From assembly GCA_943704525.1 (NCBI GenBank), contig CALSCQ010000387.1:1-25470 (forward strand): a stretch of DNA of 25,470 nucleotides, read 5' to 3'. Shown piece by piece: positions 10,719 to 21,800 of this stretch. Every line of letters begins with the position of its first letter. Position 1 is the first letter of the stretch. Origin of the DNA: Pigoraptor vietnamica (lineage: Eukaryota > Opisthokonta > Filasterea). Made by a program: the position numbers and the translations under genes. Under the pieces are notes generated by a model. That model made no database searches and was not told the DNA's origin. It was given only the letters and a program-made list of their open reading frames with translations.

Positions 10719-12151
10719 GTGAACTATGGGCGCGAAGATGACCTCTATCGCAGCGGGGATGTGGCCGTCGTGCAGCCCTTCTATGGCCGTCGCACCGGCT
10801 ACGGCGGAGAAGGCATGACGGACTCCGCGGTGGGCCGGCTGTTGTTCCGTTGGTTTTTGTCGAGCCCTTGGCATCACTCCGTCAGTGGGAGCGCTTGCAC
10901 TTTCTGGCCGACCACGCGCCCGTTTACCTCGTTCGCGAGTTTTCCCTCGCAATGGATGGGCTACCATTTCGGGCAGCGGATGCCGGCCTTGCTTCAGTGG
11001 AACGGGGAACGCGACGAGAATGGCGTGCGCCATGTCTGCGGACGCCGTCGAGTGGCTTGCGTACAACATTACGCGCTCGCCCGAGCCGACTTTTTCCTCA
11101 ACGAAGATCCCGACTCGGAAAAATGCATTCCGCTGACCTGCGAGTGGGTCGATTTCGTCTGTGCCCTTCTCGCAAAACTTCGTCGCGTGGCGATCGCGAG
11201 AAGCGCGCGCACATGTGGCACTTTGTGGCGAATGCGGTCGAGCGTGCGACACGGCCCTCCTACGCCACTTGTGCGAACGCTTTGACGCCTCAACGCACAC
11301 GTACAATCGCAGTAATGGCCAGTGGGCGGACTACGCTGCTTGCGCGGGTGACTCCGACATGATTGCGTTTGTCGCCGGCGTGAATGCACGCCCCCGGCAT
11401 TTCCGTCAACGCCCGTCCGGCCCTCGTCGAAAAGTTCAACGTCGGCGCCGTTCGACCTGGGCGGTGCAGTGGACGCCCTTCGCGGCGGTCACTTGCGATT
11501 GACCGTTGGATCGAGCAACACGTTGAAGGCGTGCGCGTGTCGCTTGCTACGGCGTGTCAGTCACGTCGGTGGAGCTTCTTCCATGGCGCCACGCACCGCT
11601 TGTCTGTGGCTCTCGCGATCATGAGTGCGCGGACGCGTTTATCGCGTGCCTTCGGACGGGATCGGTTGATTTTCTGCGCTGGCTTGAGGAGAACGAGCCC
11701 GCCGCGGCACAAGAGTGCGTGACGAGCAAGGTGCGTGAAGTGTGAGAGGAGCTGTTGCATTTGCCGGCCATTCCGTCGTTTTGGTTTGCGGTCTCGCGGC
11801 ACCCGCGGCCGCAGTGGACCCCACGTGGGCGTGTGCTCAGTCAGACTAGTTTGCCGAATTTGCGACGCGCCTGTTAGAGCGGCGAGAGGGCCTTGACCAC
11901 GTGGATGCGCCCCTGCGACTGGGGCGGCTGCAGTCGCGGGGCGCGATGTAGGCGGCCATTCGGCACAGCCCCGTACAGTCCCGCTTACGGCCGAAGAGGA
12001 CACGCGCACGTGGACGTGGCAGGAGCGGCCGGGTGAGGGACGATGGAGCAGCTGGCCTCTGGTGACTTTGTGACTGCGCCGGCGCCTCCGTTGGACTGAG
12101 CATAAGAGTGCGTCGTTTGTGAAAGAGTGTAGCTCTGATGAGGAGAATAAA
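10719..12151 (+). pseudogene. Degenerate intronless coding region, possibly an ankyrin-repeat-type protein
   Basis: Protein-like stretches follow one another on the plus strand but change frame several times, so no single long frame covers them. Pieces look like an old globular repeat protein: ADFFLNEDPDSEKC, RHLCERFDASTHTYN, WADYAACAGDSDMIAFV, IDRWIEQHVEG and VDFLRWLEENEPAA. The spacing of A-x-x-G and FL/WL motifs suggests ankyrin-like repeats, but this is weak. No GT-AG introns explain the frame changes. Coding character fades after about 11745. A canonical AATAAA at 12146-12151 may mark the former 3' end. Such repeat proteins occur in protists and in large DNA viruses that infect them, so it may be a host relic or a viral fossil. 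Broken, with several interruptions; age unknown. Confidence 0.45.
12146..12151 (+). promoter_or_regulatory. Canonical AATAAA polyadenylation hexamer
   Basis: AATAAA within gagaataaactc. It lies beyond the degenerate coding region and about 230 bases before the F-box/LRR start, where a 3' processing signal for the upstream unit would be expected. A chance match cannot be excluded. Confidence 0.35.
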
Positions 12152-12380
12152 CTCAGCGCGACTTGTGTGTGTCGCCGGACTGTCTGGACAGTGGTGCCTC
12201 CAAACTCCGAACAGCAACCAGTGTTGTACGCACACAAACGGACTTTTGAAGAGCAACGCACGTGCGCGCGTTTCCCCTGCAATCGAGCGCCATCGGCCAT
12301 GCTTCGAAACGGGCGTGAACGCGCAAATTCCCCTCTCGCAATTACATCGAAATTTGTGAACGACGGCTGGCGGCGCTGTC

Positions 12381-14153
12381 ATGTGCGCGAGTGCGTACGG
12401 AGGCGACAGCGAGCTCCCACCCGCGCGTGCCACGTGGGCGTCCCTTCCCAACGAAGTCATCGTCGATTACATTGCAAAGTTTCTCTCCGGCGCCGATTTG
12501 CGGTGTCTTGCGCACACGTGCTGCCGACTCCTCAGCCTCCTGCGCTGCGTGCGCCTCTACCGCCTGTGGCCCCTCTACAACTGGCGATACCTCGACGACC
12601 CCTCTTTCCGCGCAGAAGTGTGCGCCGTCATACCCGTGTCGCGTCTCGTGCTCTACGGCGACCACATCGACTGCGATGACCCCTTCGACGACAATCTGCC
12701 TGCGATTCCCCTCCACCGGTGGCCGAGGACTGGGCTCGCGCCGTTCGCGGGCGTCCACACGGCCGTTCCATCTGTCGCCGTGGGCGATGCGCGCTTCCTT
12801 CGCGGCGTGCACACCGTCCGAATACGCGCGGAGAGGCGCATCGACCTACTGTCGCTGAGGGAGGCGCGGTCGATTGACATCACGTTCGATCCCACGGACG
12901 ACACACCGAAGAATTGGTCTGTGCTCGTGGGCGCGCGGCGGCTGTGCGTGACGCACGCGAACCCGGACTTTGCCAAGCTGTCTGCGCTTCGGCGCGTCTC
13001 TCTCGCGGGGTTCAATGTCGTGACTGTGGCAGGGCTGGAGCGGTGCGTATCCGTGCGCCTCAAGGGCACGCGCGTGGCCGACATTGCGCCGCTTGCGCAC
13101 GTGCGCAGCGTCTCTCTCGACGACTGTCAGCACGTGCGTGACTTCTCTGTTCTTGTGGGCGTGCGCAATCTCGAAGTGACTTCGTACGACGGGCGCTGTC
13201 TCGGAGCCGTTCCGCAGAAGTGGGCTCGCGTCCACCGCCTCAATTTGACTGAATGCACGCACTTGGCGGACGTGTCGGGCGCGGGCCACGTGCACACGCT
13301 CATTCTTCGCCACTGCCGCAAGGTGAACGACGTCTCCGCCCTCGGCGGCGTCCACGTACTCGACGTGACGGGTTGCGGGGAGGGTGGCCTTGTTGGCATC
13401 GAGTCGCTCGCAGGCGCGTACACGCTCATCCTCGGCCATCACCCCGTGTCGACCAAAGTGGCCGAATGCCTTGGTGGCGTGCACGCGCTCTCTCTCGCAT
13501 ACGACGGCGACCCGCGCGTGTTTGCGTGCGTGCACGCGCTCACGCTGCGGTCCGACACACTGCAAGACGCGTCGGCGCTGGCGGGTGTCGCCGTGCTCGA
13601 TCTGTCCGGTTGCCAGCGCCTCACGCGCGTCTCTGCACTCGGGCGGTGCCGCTTTCTCCGCCTCTCGCGCACGCCCGTGCGGGATGTCTCGGCGCTTGGT
13701 CACGTGCACACGCTGTTCCTCGACCACTGCTGGAATTTGACGGACATGTCTGCCCTGTCCGCCGTGCACACGCTCGACCTCTCGATGACTGGGGTGACGG
13801 ACGTGTCGTCCCTCGGACGCGTGCACCGACTCTCCCTGCAGCGAACGCCCGTGGCCGATGTCTCTGCGCTGTCGTCGGTCCATTGGCTCAACCTCGCGTA
13901 CTGCGACAGGGTGCGTGACGTGTCCGCGCTCGGGCGCGTGCACACGCTGATTCTTGCTGGCACACGCGTTTCAGACGTGAGTGCTCTGGGCGGCGTTTCC
14001 GTCCTCTCTCTTAGAAACTGCGACCAGATTGTGGACATTTCGGCTCTCGGCCGCGTGTGCGTGCTCGACATCCGACGGTGCGGGCGAAACAACGCCGAGT
14101 CGTCGCTGGCGGTGCCTGCAGGCGTGCGCAAGCTAATTAAGGTCGTGTATTGA
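12381..14153 (+). CDS. F-box-like / leucine-rich-repeat protein, single exon
   Basis: An uninterrupted 590-codon frame. The N-terminus carries an F-box-like motif, LPNEVIVDYIAKFL followed by LRCLAHTCCRLL (about residues 22-54), which in F-box proteins binds Skp1 of SCF ubiquitin ligases. From about residue 190 to 575 there are some 18 leucine-rich repeats of the form VHTLxLxxTxVxDVSALGx, alternating between 19 and 20 residues. The LxLxxC/T strand and the DVSAL turn are very regular from about residue 395 onward, while earlier repeats are more eroded. This suggests an adaptor that binds a target through the repeat arc, which is inference. The ATG at 12381 is the first in the frame; no upstream exon is needed. 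No intron was found, unlike the well-supported neighbours. AT-rich sequence follows the TGA. The protein family is not one I can name. Confidence 0.85.
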   Translation: MCASAYGGDSELPPARATWASLPNEVIVDYIAKFLSGADLRCLAHTCCRLLSLLRCVRLYRLWPLYNWRYLDDPSFRAEVCAVIPVSRLVLYGDHIDCDDPFDDNLPAIPLHRWPRTGLAPFAGVHTAVPSVAVGDARFLRGVHTVRIRAERRIDLLSLREARSIDITFDPTDDTPKNWSVLVGARRLCVTHANPDFAKLSALRRVSLAGFNVVTVAGLERCVSVRLKGTRVADIAPLAHVRSVSLDDCQHVRDFSVLVGVRNLEVTSYDGRCLGAVPQKWARVHRLNLTECTHLADVSGAGHVHTLILRHCRKVNDVSALGGVHVLDVTGCGEGGLVGIESLAGAYTLILGHHPVSTKVAECLGGVHALSLAYDGDPRVFACVHALTLRSDTLQDASALAGVAVLDLSGCQRLTRVSALGRCRFLRLSRTPVRDVSALGHVHTLFLDHCWNLTDMSALSAVHTLDLSMTGVTDVSSLGRVHRLSLQRTPVADVSALSSVHWLNLAYCDRVRDVSALGRVHTLILAGTRVSDVSALGGVSVLSLRNCDQIVDISALGRVCVLDIRRCGRNNAESSLAVPAGVRKLIKVVY

Positions 14154-14582
14154 GGAAATAACTGTTATTATATTGGGAAAAGAAAACGCAAACAGAAGAG
14201 AGGGCTCTCTGCTTTAGAGTGAGTGCCAGATGGTCGTCTTCAAGCCAGTTGCGGGTTCCAGTCGTGCCCGGCTGCTCACTACTGGCATCAAGGCCCTTGC
14301 AGTTGCCAACAGTCGGAGTTGTGATTTGTGTCTGGACAAGTGCCGCTAATTTCCGTTCTGCGCACTTGGAAGCGGTGACATAACACCGGCTGTTATCCGC
14401 GGTTCTAAACGTAAGCCACTGCCCTCCCTCCTCCTTTCATCGCTCGCTCACGAACACGCGTGCGCTGTTGTGCTATTACGCGAATTATGTACGCTGAATA
14501 ATGCGCGTAACGGGGCTGTGACGGCGCGCGATGTCAGTGCGCGGAACGCTAATGCAACGTTCCCCACACGCTCTTTTCAGAA
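14154..14582. other. Intergenic region between F-box/LRR and VPS9 genes
   Basis: The first 60 bases are AT-rich and probably carry the LRR 3' end. The rest is mixed sequence ending in ctcttttcag two bases before the VPS9 ATG, which could be a 5' UTR acceptor. No gene or RNA was recognised. Confidence 0.5.
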
Positions 14583-17212
14583 ATGGCGGACCTTCCCGTT
14601 GAGGTGTGCATGACATTGCCGCGGGAATTGTGTGGCTTCATTCGTGGTTTACTCCCTTATTGTTTGCATGCGTCTTACATTCTCCTTAAGTCGATGCACG
14701 CTCACACCATCACTCCGCACTGCTCTTACTTGGACACCCGTCGCACGCTTCGCAGGAGCTGGACTACAACCCGTTCTTCGTGGCGCTCACAAGAAAGCAC
14801 TCTTCTCTCTACAAGCGAGTACAGGTAATCTGCGCAATGCATGCCACTGCCCACTCACATCAACTCGAGGAGCCACTCCATCCCTTTCTCATAGAATTTC
14901 ATCCATGCCGGCACATTGTTACAGGCCGAAAGGCTGCTCGTTCTCGTCCCGCACTCGGCGTCGCTCAATGGCACGCGCCCTTCGCGCTCCATGGTCGAGT
15001 CGCACGTGTTCCGACCGTCGCCGTACATCAGTGGGGAGCACCTGAGCGCGTTCTCGCGGAGTGGGAAGGAGACGAGCGTGCGCATCGAGGGCGGTCACGT
15101 GCACACGCGCCTCCCGCTTAAGAAGAAGTCGACGGCGCCCCCCGTGTTACTTGCGCCCATTGCCGTGCTCTCGGAAGAGGTCTTTTACAACGACGACTCG
15201 CAGCAGTTTCGCGTGTTGTTGATTGCACAGCCGCTGGTCGGCGTCGCTGCTTCGGAGAGTCCCGCGTCGCCTTCCCCCGCGACGGCACGCAAGGGGTCGC
15301 CGGCGTCCGTGCTGAGTCCCTATTCGAACGCACGCGTGTCTCTCGAAGACCACATTCGGTTTTTGGACGCCGTCGTCGAGAGCGAGGGTGCTCTGGAGCA
15401 AGTCGGCCAGCTGATTGTGTCGTTCAACCAATCGTACGTGCTGCTGCCAGGCTTCGCGGAACACGCGGCATCAAAGATAGAGAGCATGTGCGCGCAGGCG
15501 GTGGAGGTGCGTGCACATTCTGCGGGTACTTCTCTCTCTGTGACAAGGTGTTTGAGTGCGACGCTGACACTTGTTACTCGTGCTCTGCGCGAAGATGGTT
15601 CGACGACAGAACAAGCCGCTCAATGCCATATATGGCGATCCGCGGGTGCAGGCGTCCGTGCGCATGTCTATAGAATGGTGCGTTGTGTGCACGAGTGCGT
15701 TCACGTGACAATCTTTCGCTCTATTACTAACATACCGTACGTGCTGTCTGTCTTCAACGTTGCGTCAATGCGTGAGAGTGCGCGTACACATCAGCCTTTA
15801 GCCGTAGTGACCGTATGTCCGGTTTGTCTCAAGCTCCGCGTGTCCCTGTCTCGCATGCGCAGTTACATTATGAACGGCATTCACCAGAAGCTCTTTGGGG
15901 CGCTTCTGGACGAATGCGTCGCTGAGGACGACGCCTATGTGCGTGCAATGGAGTCGATTAATGCAACGGGTGGGGCAGGTGAGCGGACACACGCACACAC
16001 ACACACACACACAGTAACGCATGCACACAAACGCACACTCACAGTAGAGGAGTGAATGCGAGCAAGAATGTTATCAAGATTGTGGACTAACCCGCCGTTA
16101 CTGCGAATCGATGCAGCTGTGGGCGCACCTCCTCTTCGCATCGCTGCCAAGGCGGACGCCACCGTCGAGCTGTCGCTGTTGGACGGCCTTACGACGCCCC
16201 TCGAGAAGCTCCACTGCCTCAAACGCGCCATGCAGTGCGTGGGTGCGGCGCTTGCGGGCGTCCACGAAGGCACCAGCGACGATGCCGCACAGCACGGTGG
16301 GTGTGCGCACAAAGCCCATCCGCTTCAATAATCTCGCTATAGCCATGAAACAACAGTTGGCGCTTTTTTTTAAGCCAAGTGTGTTTGTTGAACGAGGCAT
16401 TGCTGACTCGCGCGCCCACTGCCAGCCGCTGATCCCGTGACCGCCGACTCACTGCTGCCTGCGATGGCCGTGTGCGTTGCGGACGCTCAGCTCGGCGCAC
16501 TCGCCACCAATCTGCGCTATCTGTCCCTCTTTTCAATGGCGTGCTCTCGGGAAGCGGAACTAAGGTGGTTATTCTGATGCTTATGTTGCAGTTGTACACC
16601 GAGGACACACCCAACGCGCGCACCAAACACGTGGCCACCGCAACTGATGCAATCTCATGCTCATTCGCTCCATTTCGCTGCAGTTATTGCCTGACGACAG
16701 TGCAGGCCGCGGCGCAATTAATTTCGCGACTGGCGCGTCCGGACACCGGCGAGCCCACAGAGGGAGAAGCCGCCCGCCAGCGCCGTCGCCGGGGGTCTTC
16801 CCTCTCGGCACCCGTTGCCATGGCACCGCCCGTCCCCGTCGTGGCCGTGGACGCGCGCGCTCTGAGGCGCAGGTCCTCCGTGTCACGCGAGGCGCCCTCT
16901 CCGCAGCTGCTCTCCTCCAACCCCGCCACGCTCACGGCGTTGGGTCACCTCTCTCTCGACGACGACGGGCCCGCCGCGCCGCCCACGCCCTCGTCACAGG
17001 GCTCGCCGACCCGCACAGAGCCCATTGCAGAAGAGCCGATTTCTGCGCCGTTTTCGCGCGAAGACAACGCCGCGACACAACCGCTTGCTGCGACTCTGCC
17101 CGCATCGCCACACTCGGGCACATCGCCCAGGAGGAGAAGCTCGGCAGCCCCGGACGTCATTGCGCTGCCGATGTCATTCCGCGGGCGTGGTGGCCGGCTC
17201 GTGCTAAAGTGA
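14583..17212 (+). CDS. VPS9-domain Rab guanine-nucleotide exchange factor, VARP/ANKRD27-like N-terminal half
   Basis: Likely activates a Rab5/Rab21-type GTPase on endosomes. Exons: 14583-14603, 14756-14824, 14925-15506, 15595-15677, 15863-15978, 16117-16296, 16426-16564, 16684-17212; total 1719 nt, 572 residues. The first about 110 residues follow human ANKRD27: LDYNPFFVAL (human LLKNPFYLAL), LLVLVP, LLAPIAVLSEEVFYND (human LLSVPILFEETFYNE) and LLIAQPL. The VPS9 domain (about 225-415) contains CYIMNGIHQKLF, TPLEKLHCLKR, TADSLLPAM, LATNLRYL and YCLTTVQAAAQLI. Asp358 and Tyr398 occupy the positions of the catalytic Asp and Tyr of VPS9 domains such as Rabex-5, with nearly the same spacing. The last 155 residues are Ser/Pro/Ala-rich and disordered. 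Human VARP continues with ankyrin repeats; here a stop follows, so none are present. Every junction keeps phase. Confidence 0.9.
15987..16013. repeat. (CA)n tract in VPS9 gene intron 5
   Basis: Short CA run just after the donor at 15979. In this gene the sense strand carries CA rather than TG. Confidence 0.7.
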
Positions 17213-17467
17213 AACGCACTGTCTCTGTGCCCTCAGAGAGCAAAGAAAAAGCGCTATATATTGCAAATTGCCTAAGCAATCGAGCTGGCGATCGTCACGT
17301 GCCTCAGACGCCGTCACGAACACGGCGTTGATGTACTGCGGAGTGTCAAACAAGGCGCAGCACAGCCGTGAAGGCGTAGACGGGACCAATAAGCACACCC
17401 CTACCAGCGCGTCGGCCACATCATCGTCGCCGGAGGCAAGGACGCACCGGCACCAACACCATGCCAG
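17213..17467. other. Convergent 3' spacer between the VPS9 gene and the minus-strand gene
   Basis: Holds both 3' ends; an AT-rich tatatattgc occurs near 17260. On the minus strand a readable 72-codon frame (17419-17204, with LVGVCLLVP and QYINAVFVTAS) could be an extra 3' exon of the minus-strand gene, but I found no convincing splice join. Confidence 0.4.
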
Positions 17468-18185
17468 CTAAAGACAAAGCCACCCGCACTCGATGAGCTT
17501 ATCACGGGTGACGTACCGCGCCCAGCTGGCCGTGTCACGTGGCCACGCAACGGGGGGCCTCGTGACCACGAGGATGACGCGCACGTCGTCGCGCACGTTG
17601 CCGTCCTCGTCCCGGATGACAATGTCCTCTTCGCCAGTCGCCGCGTCCACACTCAACCCCACGTCGCAGGCGTAAACGCCAATCAACTTTGCAATCGCGC
17701 CAAAGACGGCGGCTTCGTACGCCTTGTCGTCCATCGCATCGAGCTCGTGGCTGTGCACAGATATGCCGACATCGATCAAGACGAACAGGTAGGGGTCGTA
17801 GTCATTCTCGGGCGCAACCTTGAAGACGAAGTCAAAGCCCGGGGACCCATGCCCGCAAACGTTACAAAACTGCGCCCAAGGCACGGCGGGGCGTCCTCGC
17901 TGAACATTATACACGACATGTGCGTGGGGGATTCCCATCGCAGCCGCAGCGTCTCCCACCCGTCTACTGCGGGGGCTCGGTGGGCCCGGTGCACCGGCAA
18001 ATTGATCGCACGGGACGTGCTCGTGTTGGCAGCATATCGCAGCAGAGACGCGAGTGCGTGCGTGCGTGCGTCATCGTACTCAGCGGGAACACGGCGCCGG
18101 GTGAGAGCCCCGCCCGTCGCAGTGGGAGCACGACTGACGGTGTCGCGAGCACCGTCGTCCACGTCTGTCTGGAGATGCACCACCG
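17468..18185 (-). CDS. Unrecognised spliced gene, C-terminal part
   Basis: The last exon, 17899-17468, ends in TAG and begins after a clear acceptor (gtataatgttcag). It encodes WAQFCNVCGHGSPGFDF, YDPYLFVLIDVGIS, AAVFGAIAKLIGVY, DVRVILVVTRPP and WARYVTRDKLIECGW; composition is that of a folded alpha/beta protein. A 68-nt intron (17967-17900, gtagac...ttcag, phase 0) joins it to an upstream exon, 18185-17968, containing YDDARTHALASLLRYAAN and ending HRAHRAPA. The 5' end is uncertain. A start at the minus-strand ATG (complement of 18272-18274, MVPRGKRRGKAVP) with a very short intron keeps phase but is weakly supported. I do not recognise the family; a Cys-x-x-Cys is present (CNVC) but no catalytic motif is obvious. 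Function unknown. Confidence 0.6.
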
Positions 18186-18894
<709 letters not shown>

Positions 18895-21800
18895 ATGGGG
18901 GCATCGGAGGGCTCTTTAGAGCTACGATTGCGAAGTCCTGTGAAGGTGTGTGCCACGTGCGAGTGCAGTCGCCTGTCTCTTTGCGCAAAGCCTTCAGTGT
19001 GTGTTAGTATGAAGTGGATTCGGGCCATTGCTTTGCATTCAAGTTGTTGCGGATTGAGATTGAAGCGCTGTGCCGTCAGGATGCCCCGGACGAGGTCTAT
19101 CGCTGGCCGTTGGACATGATCGACGAGTATGACCCGGCGTTCGATCTGTTGGAGACAATTCGGTGCGTCCTGTTGGTCGTGTGTGCACGCGACTTGATTG
19201 CGCATGCATCCACAGCGCCTTGATTGCGCAAGCATCCACTCCCTTCATGTATTGTCATGTGAGCGCGACTCGATTGCGCATGCATCCACACACTGCTTAT
19301 CTTCATGTATTGTCATGTGATCGTGCTGTTAATGATTTCCCTCTCTGATGCCCATACTCACTGGCTTCCGCATCGCGCGCACTTCTCTCCTCGCGCAGCC
19401 TCGTCTCGAAGGAGTTCCCCGAGCTCGACGACATGTTCACCGATGACCTCGGGTCTGTCGATCGCAAGAATTTCGCGCAGATGAGCGAGCTGTGCGCGCG
19501 TTACAACCTCGCCCTCGACCAGATTCACAAGGTGAACTTTGGCGGCGCACCCGCGGTTTCGACGTCCGCGGCGTCGTTTGAGCTCGTGCACCACATTATG
19601 CAACAAGTGTACAACAGGGTCATCGACGACCCGATGCGCCTCAACACGTACAAGGGGTTCTCAGAGGAGGTGGGCGCATGGATGTCTGCTCAATAGGCGT
19701 GCAGAGTGTGCACGCGGACACGCACGCGGACACGCGTGTTATGTACACGCGCTATTATCTCAATCGCGTTCATTCACGAACACTGCACTTTTTTGGCACC
19801 TTCTCACCCAAGGTCTATGGCGAGTTCACGTTCGAGATGATCAACGAGGTCGTCCGCGAGATCGCGTTGTCACGTGACGACATCTTTGTGGACCTCGGCA
19901 GCGGCGTGGGGCAGGTCGTGCTGCAGGTGGCCGCGCAGGCGGGCTGCGTGCGCTCGACGGGGATTGAGAAGATGCAAATTCCGGCGGACTATGCGGATAA
20001 GATGTCTGTCGAGTTCCGCCGCCGCATGGCGTGGTGGGGGAAGTCGTACGGCGCCTTCGAGCTGCGCCGCGGCGACTTTCTGTCGGAGAGCGTGCGGCCG
20101 CGGATCACCGAGGCGTCTGTTCTGTTTGTCAACAACTTTGCGTTCGGGCCCGAGCTGAACCACAGCATCCGGCAGATATTCCCCGACCTGCGCGAGGGCG
20201 CGCGCATCGTGTCATCTCTGAACTTTTGCCCGCTGAACTTTCGCATCACGGAGCGCTCTCACAACGACGTCTCAGCGATTGTGCGCGTGCGGAAGATCAC
20301 GTACACGGGAGAAGGCGTCAGCTGGACGGCCAAGCCCTTCGACTACTATGTGCACACGATCGACCGGAGCATGCTCGAGTCGTTCTACAAGAACCGCACG
20401 GCCCCGCAAGCGCCGCTCGCCAAGGCCGACAATGGCGACGGCGTCAGCAGTTCGTCTGAGGAAGAGTGGGGCGCGCGGCGGCGGAAGGGCAAGTCGACAC
20501 CCGCGAAGTCTGCGCCGGGCACGGCCTCGAAATCGGCGAAGCGAAAGGGGCGGCCGCTGTACAGCGTGCTACTGCGCTACATGGACGGCGACACATCGGA
20601 TGCGTCGAGCGTGGTGTCCGTGGTGGATGACACCCGCGCGCGCGCGAAGCCGGCATCCGTGGCGACTGGCTCGTTGTCGTCGGTATCTGCACCCGCGCTG
20701 AAAGACGGTGGGGGGCAGAAGGGGTCGACGGAGTCGCCGGCGTCAACACAGCGCCGGCCAGGTCGTCCTGCGAGGAAGCCGCGCCTACCCCTGGTGGGTG
20801 CGGGTGCGGATGATGGCGCCAATGGGGACACGAGGGGACTCGCGGTGCCGTCGGTGTCCGTGTCCATGGACGACGGGGCGGAAGTGGATGTGGTTGCGGG
20901 CGGCGCTGCGCGGGACGCCTTCGTTGGCAACGCGCTTTTCGATGAGTATGTGTCTGGACTGCGCGAGCGGTTTGACGCGTTTGTCGGGTCCCTTGCGCCG
21001 TTGGTGGGGGCGATGAATCCCATGCAGCGGTCGTTCTACGAGGCGGAGATGGTGCGTCTTTCGACGACCTTTACGCGTGCATTGCAGTGCGTGTGTGCGT
21101 GTGTGCGTGTGTCAGTGTGTGTGTATGTGCGCGCGTGTGAAATGGAGCACAGATTTGTGGCAGTGCTTATGGGCGCGCGCGCGCGTTTGTCTGCGGGTGA
21201 TTAACAGATTGTTCGTGACGCAGGAAAAGAAGCTTGCACTCGAACAACAGATCGAAGAGGCGGAGGCGGAGATACACGCACTGGACCGCAAGGGACGCCG
21301 GTGAGTGTCACAGTGACCCTCTGGCATGCTTTTTCTAAGGCGAGCTGAGACTGAGGGGCCGCGAGGGACCGTATGAGTGGATGGACTCGCATGCTGACGA
21401 TCTGTCTGTCCGCTCCTCGTTGCAGACTGGCCGCGAAGGGTCTCAGGCAGCTCAAGATATCCCTCGTGCTGTCCAAGTGGAAGAAGCTGCAGCAACTCCT
21501 GCGCATCCTGTCCAAAGTGGGTCGCTTGCATGTGCGGGTCTTTGCGTCGCGCCTGCGTGAACCGTGCCCACATGCATACATTGACACATATCGGGCCGTG
21601 GAATATGACTCGATTGTTTACGCCCGCGTGTTTTGCCGCCGCAGCACGAGAAGCTTCTCGCAGACACGCGCGAGTGTGTCGAGAAGTCGGCGTCCCTCAA
21701 GGCCGAAATGGCCGTACTGTCCGAGCGGCTGAGGGAGTCGCGAAGGGGGACGAAGCGGCGCACGGAGCTGAAGCAGCTCAAGCGCTCCGTGCGCGTGATT

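Noticed and set aside
12846-13943. 365-codon minus-strand frame opposite the LRR gene
   Set aside because: A shadow of the repeated LRR codons in GC-rich DNA; His/Arg-rich with no independent evidence.
16592-16683. Alternative acceptor (gttgcag at 16591) for the last VPS9 exon
   Set aside because: It gives LCTPRTHP-type sequence, whereas the acceptor at 16683 restores the family YCLTTVQAA motif in phase.
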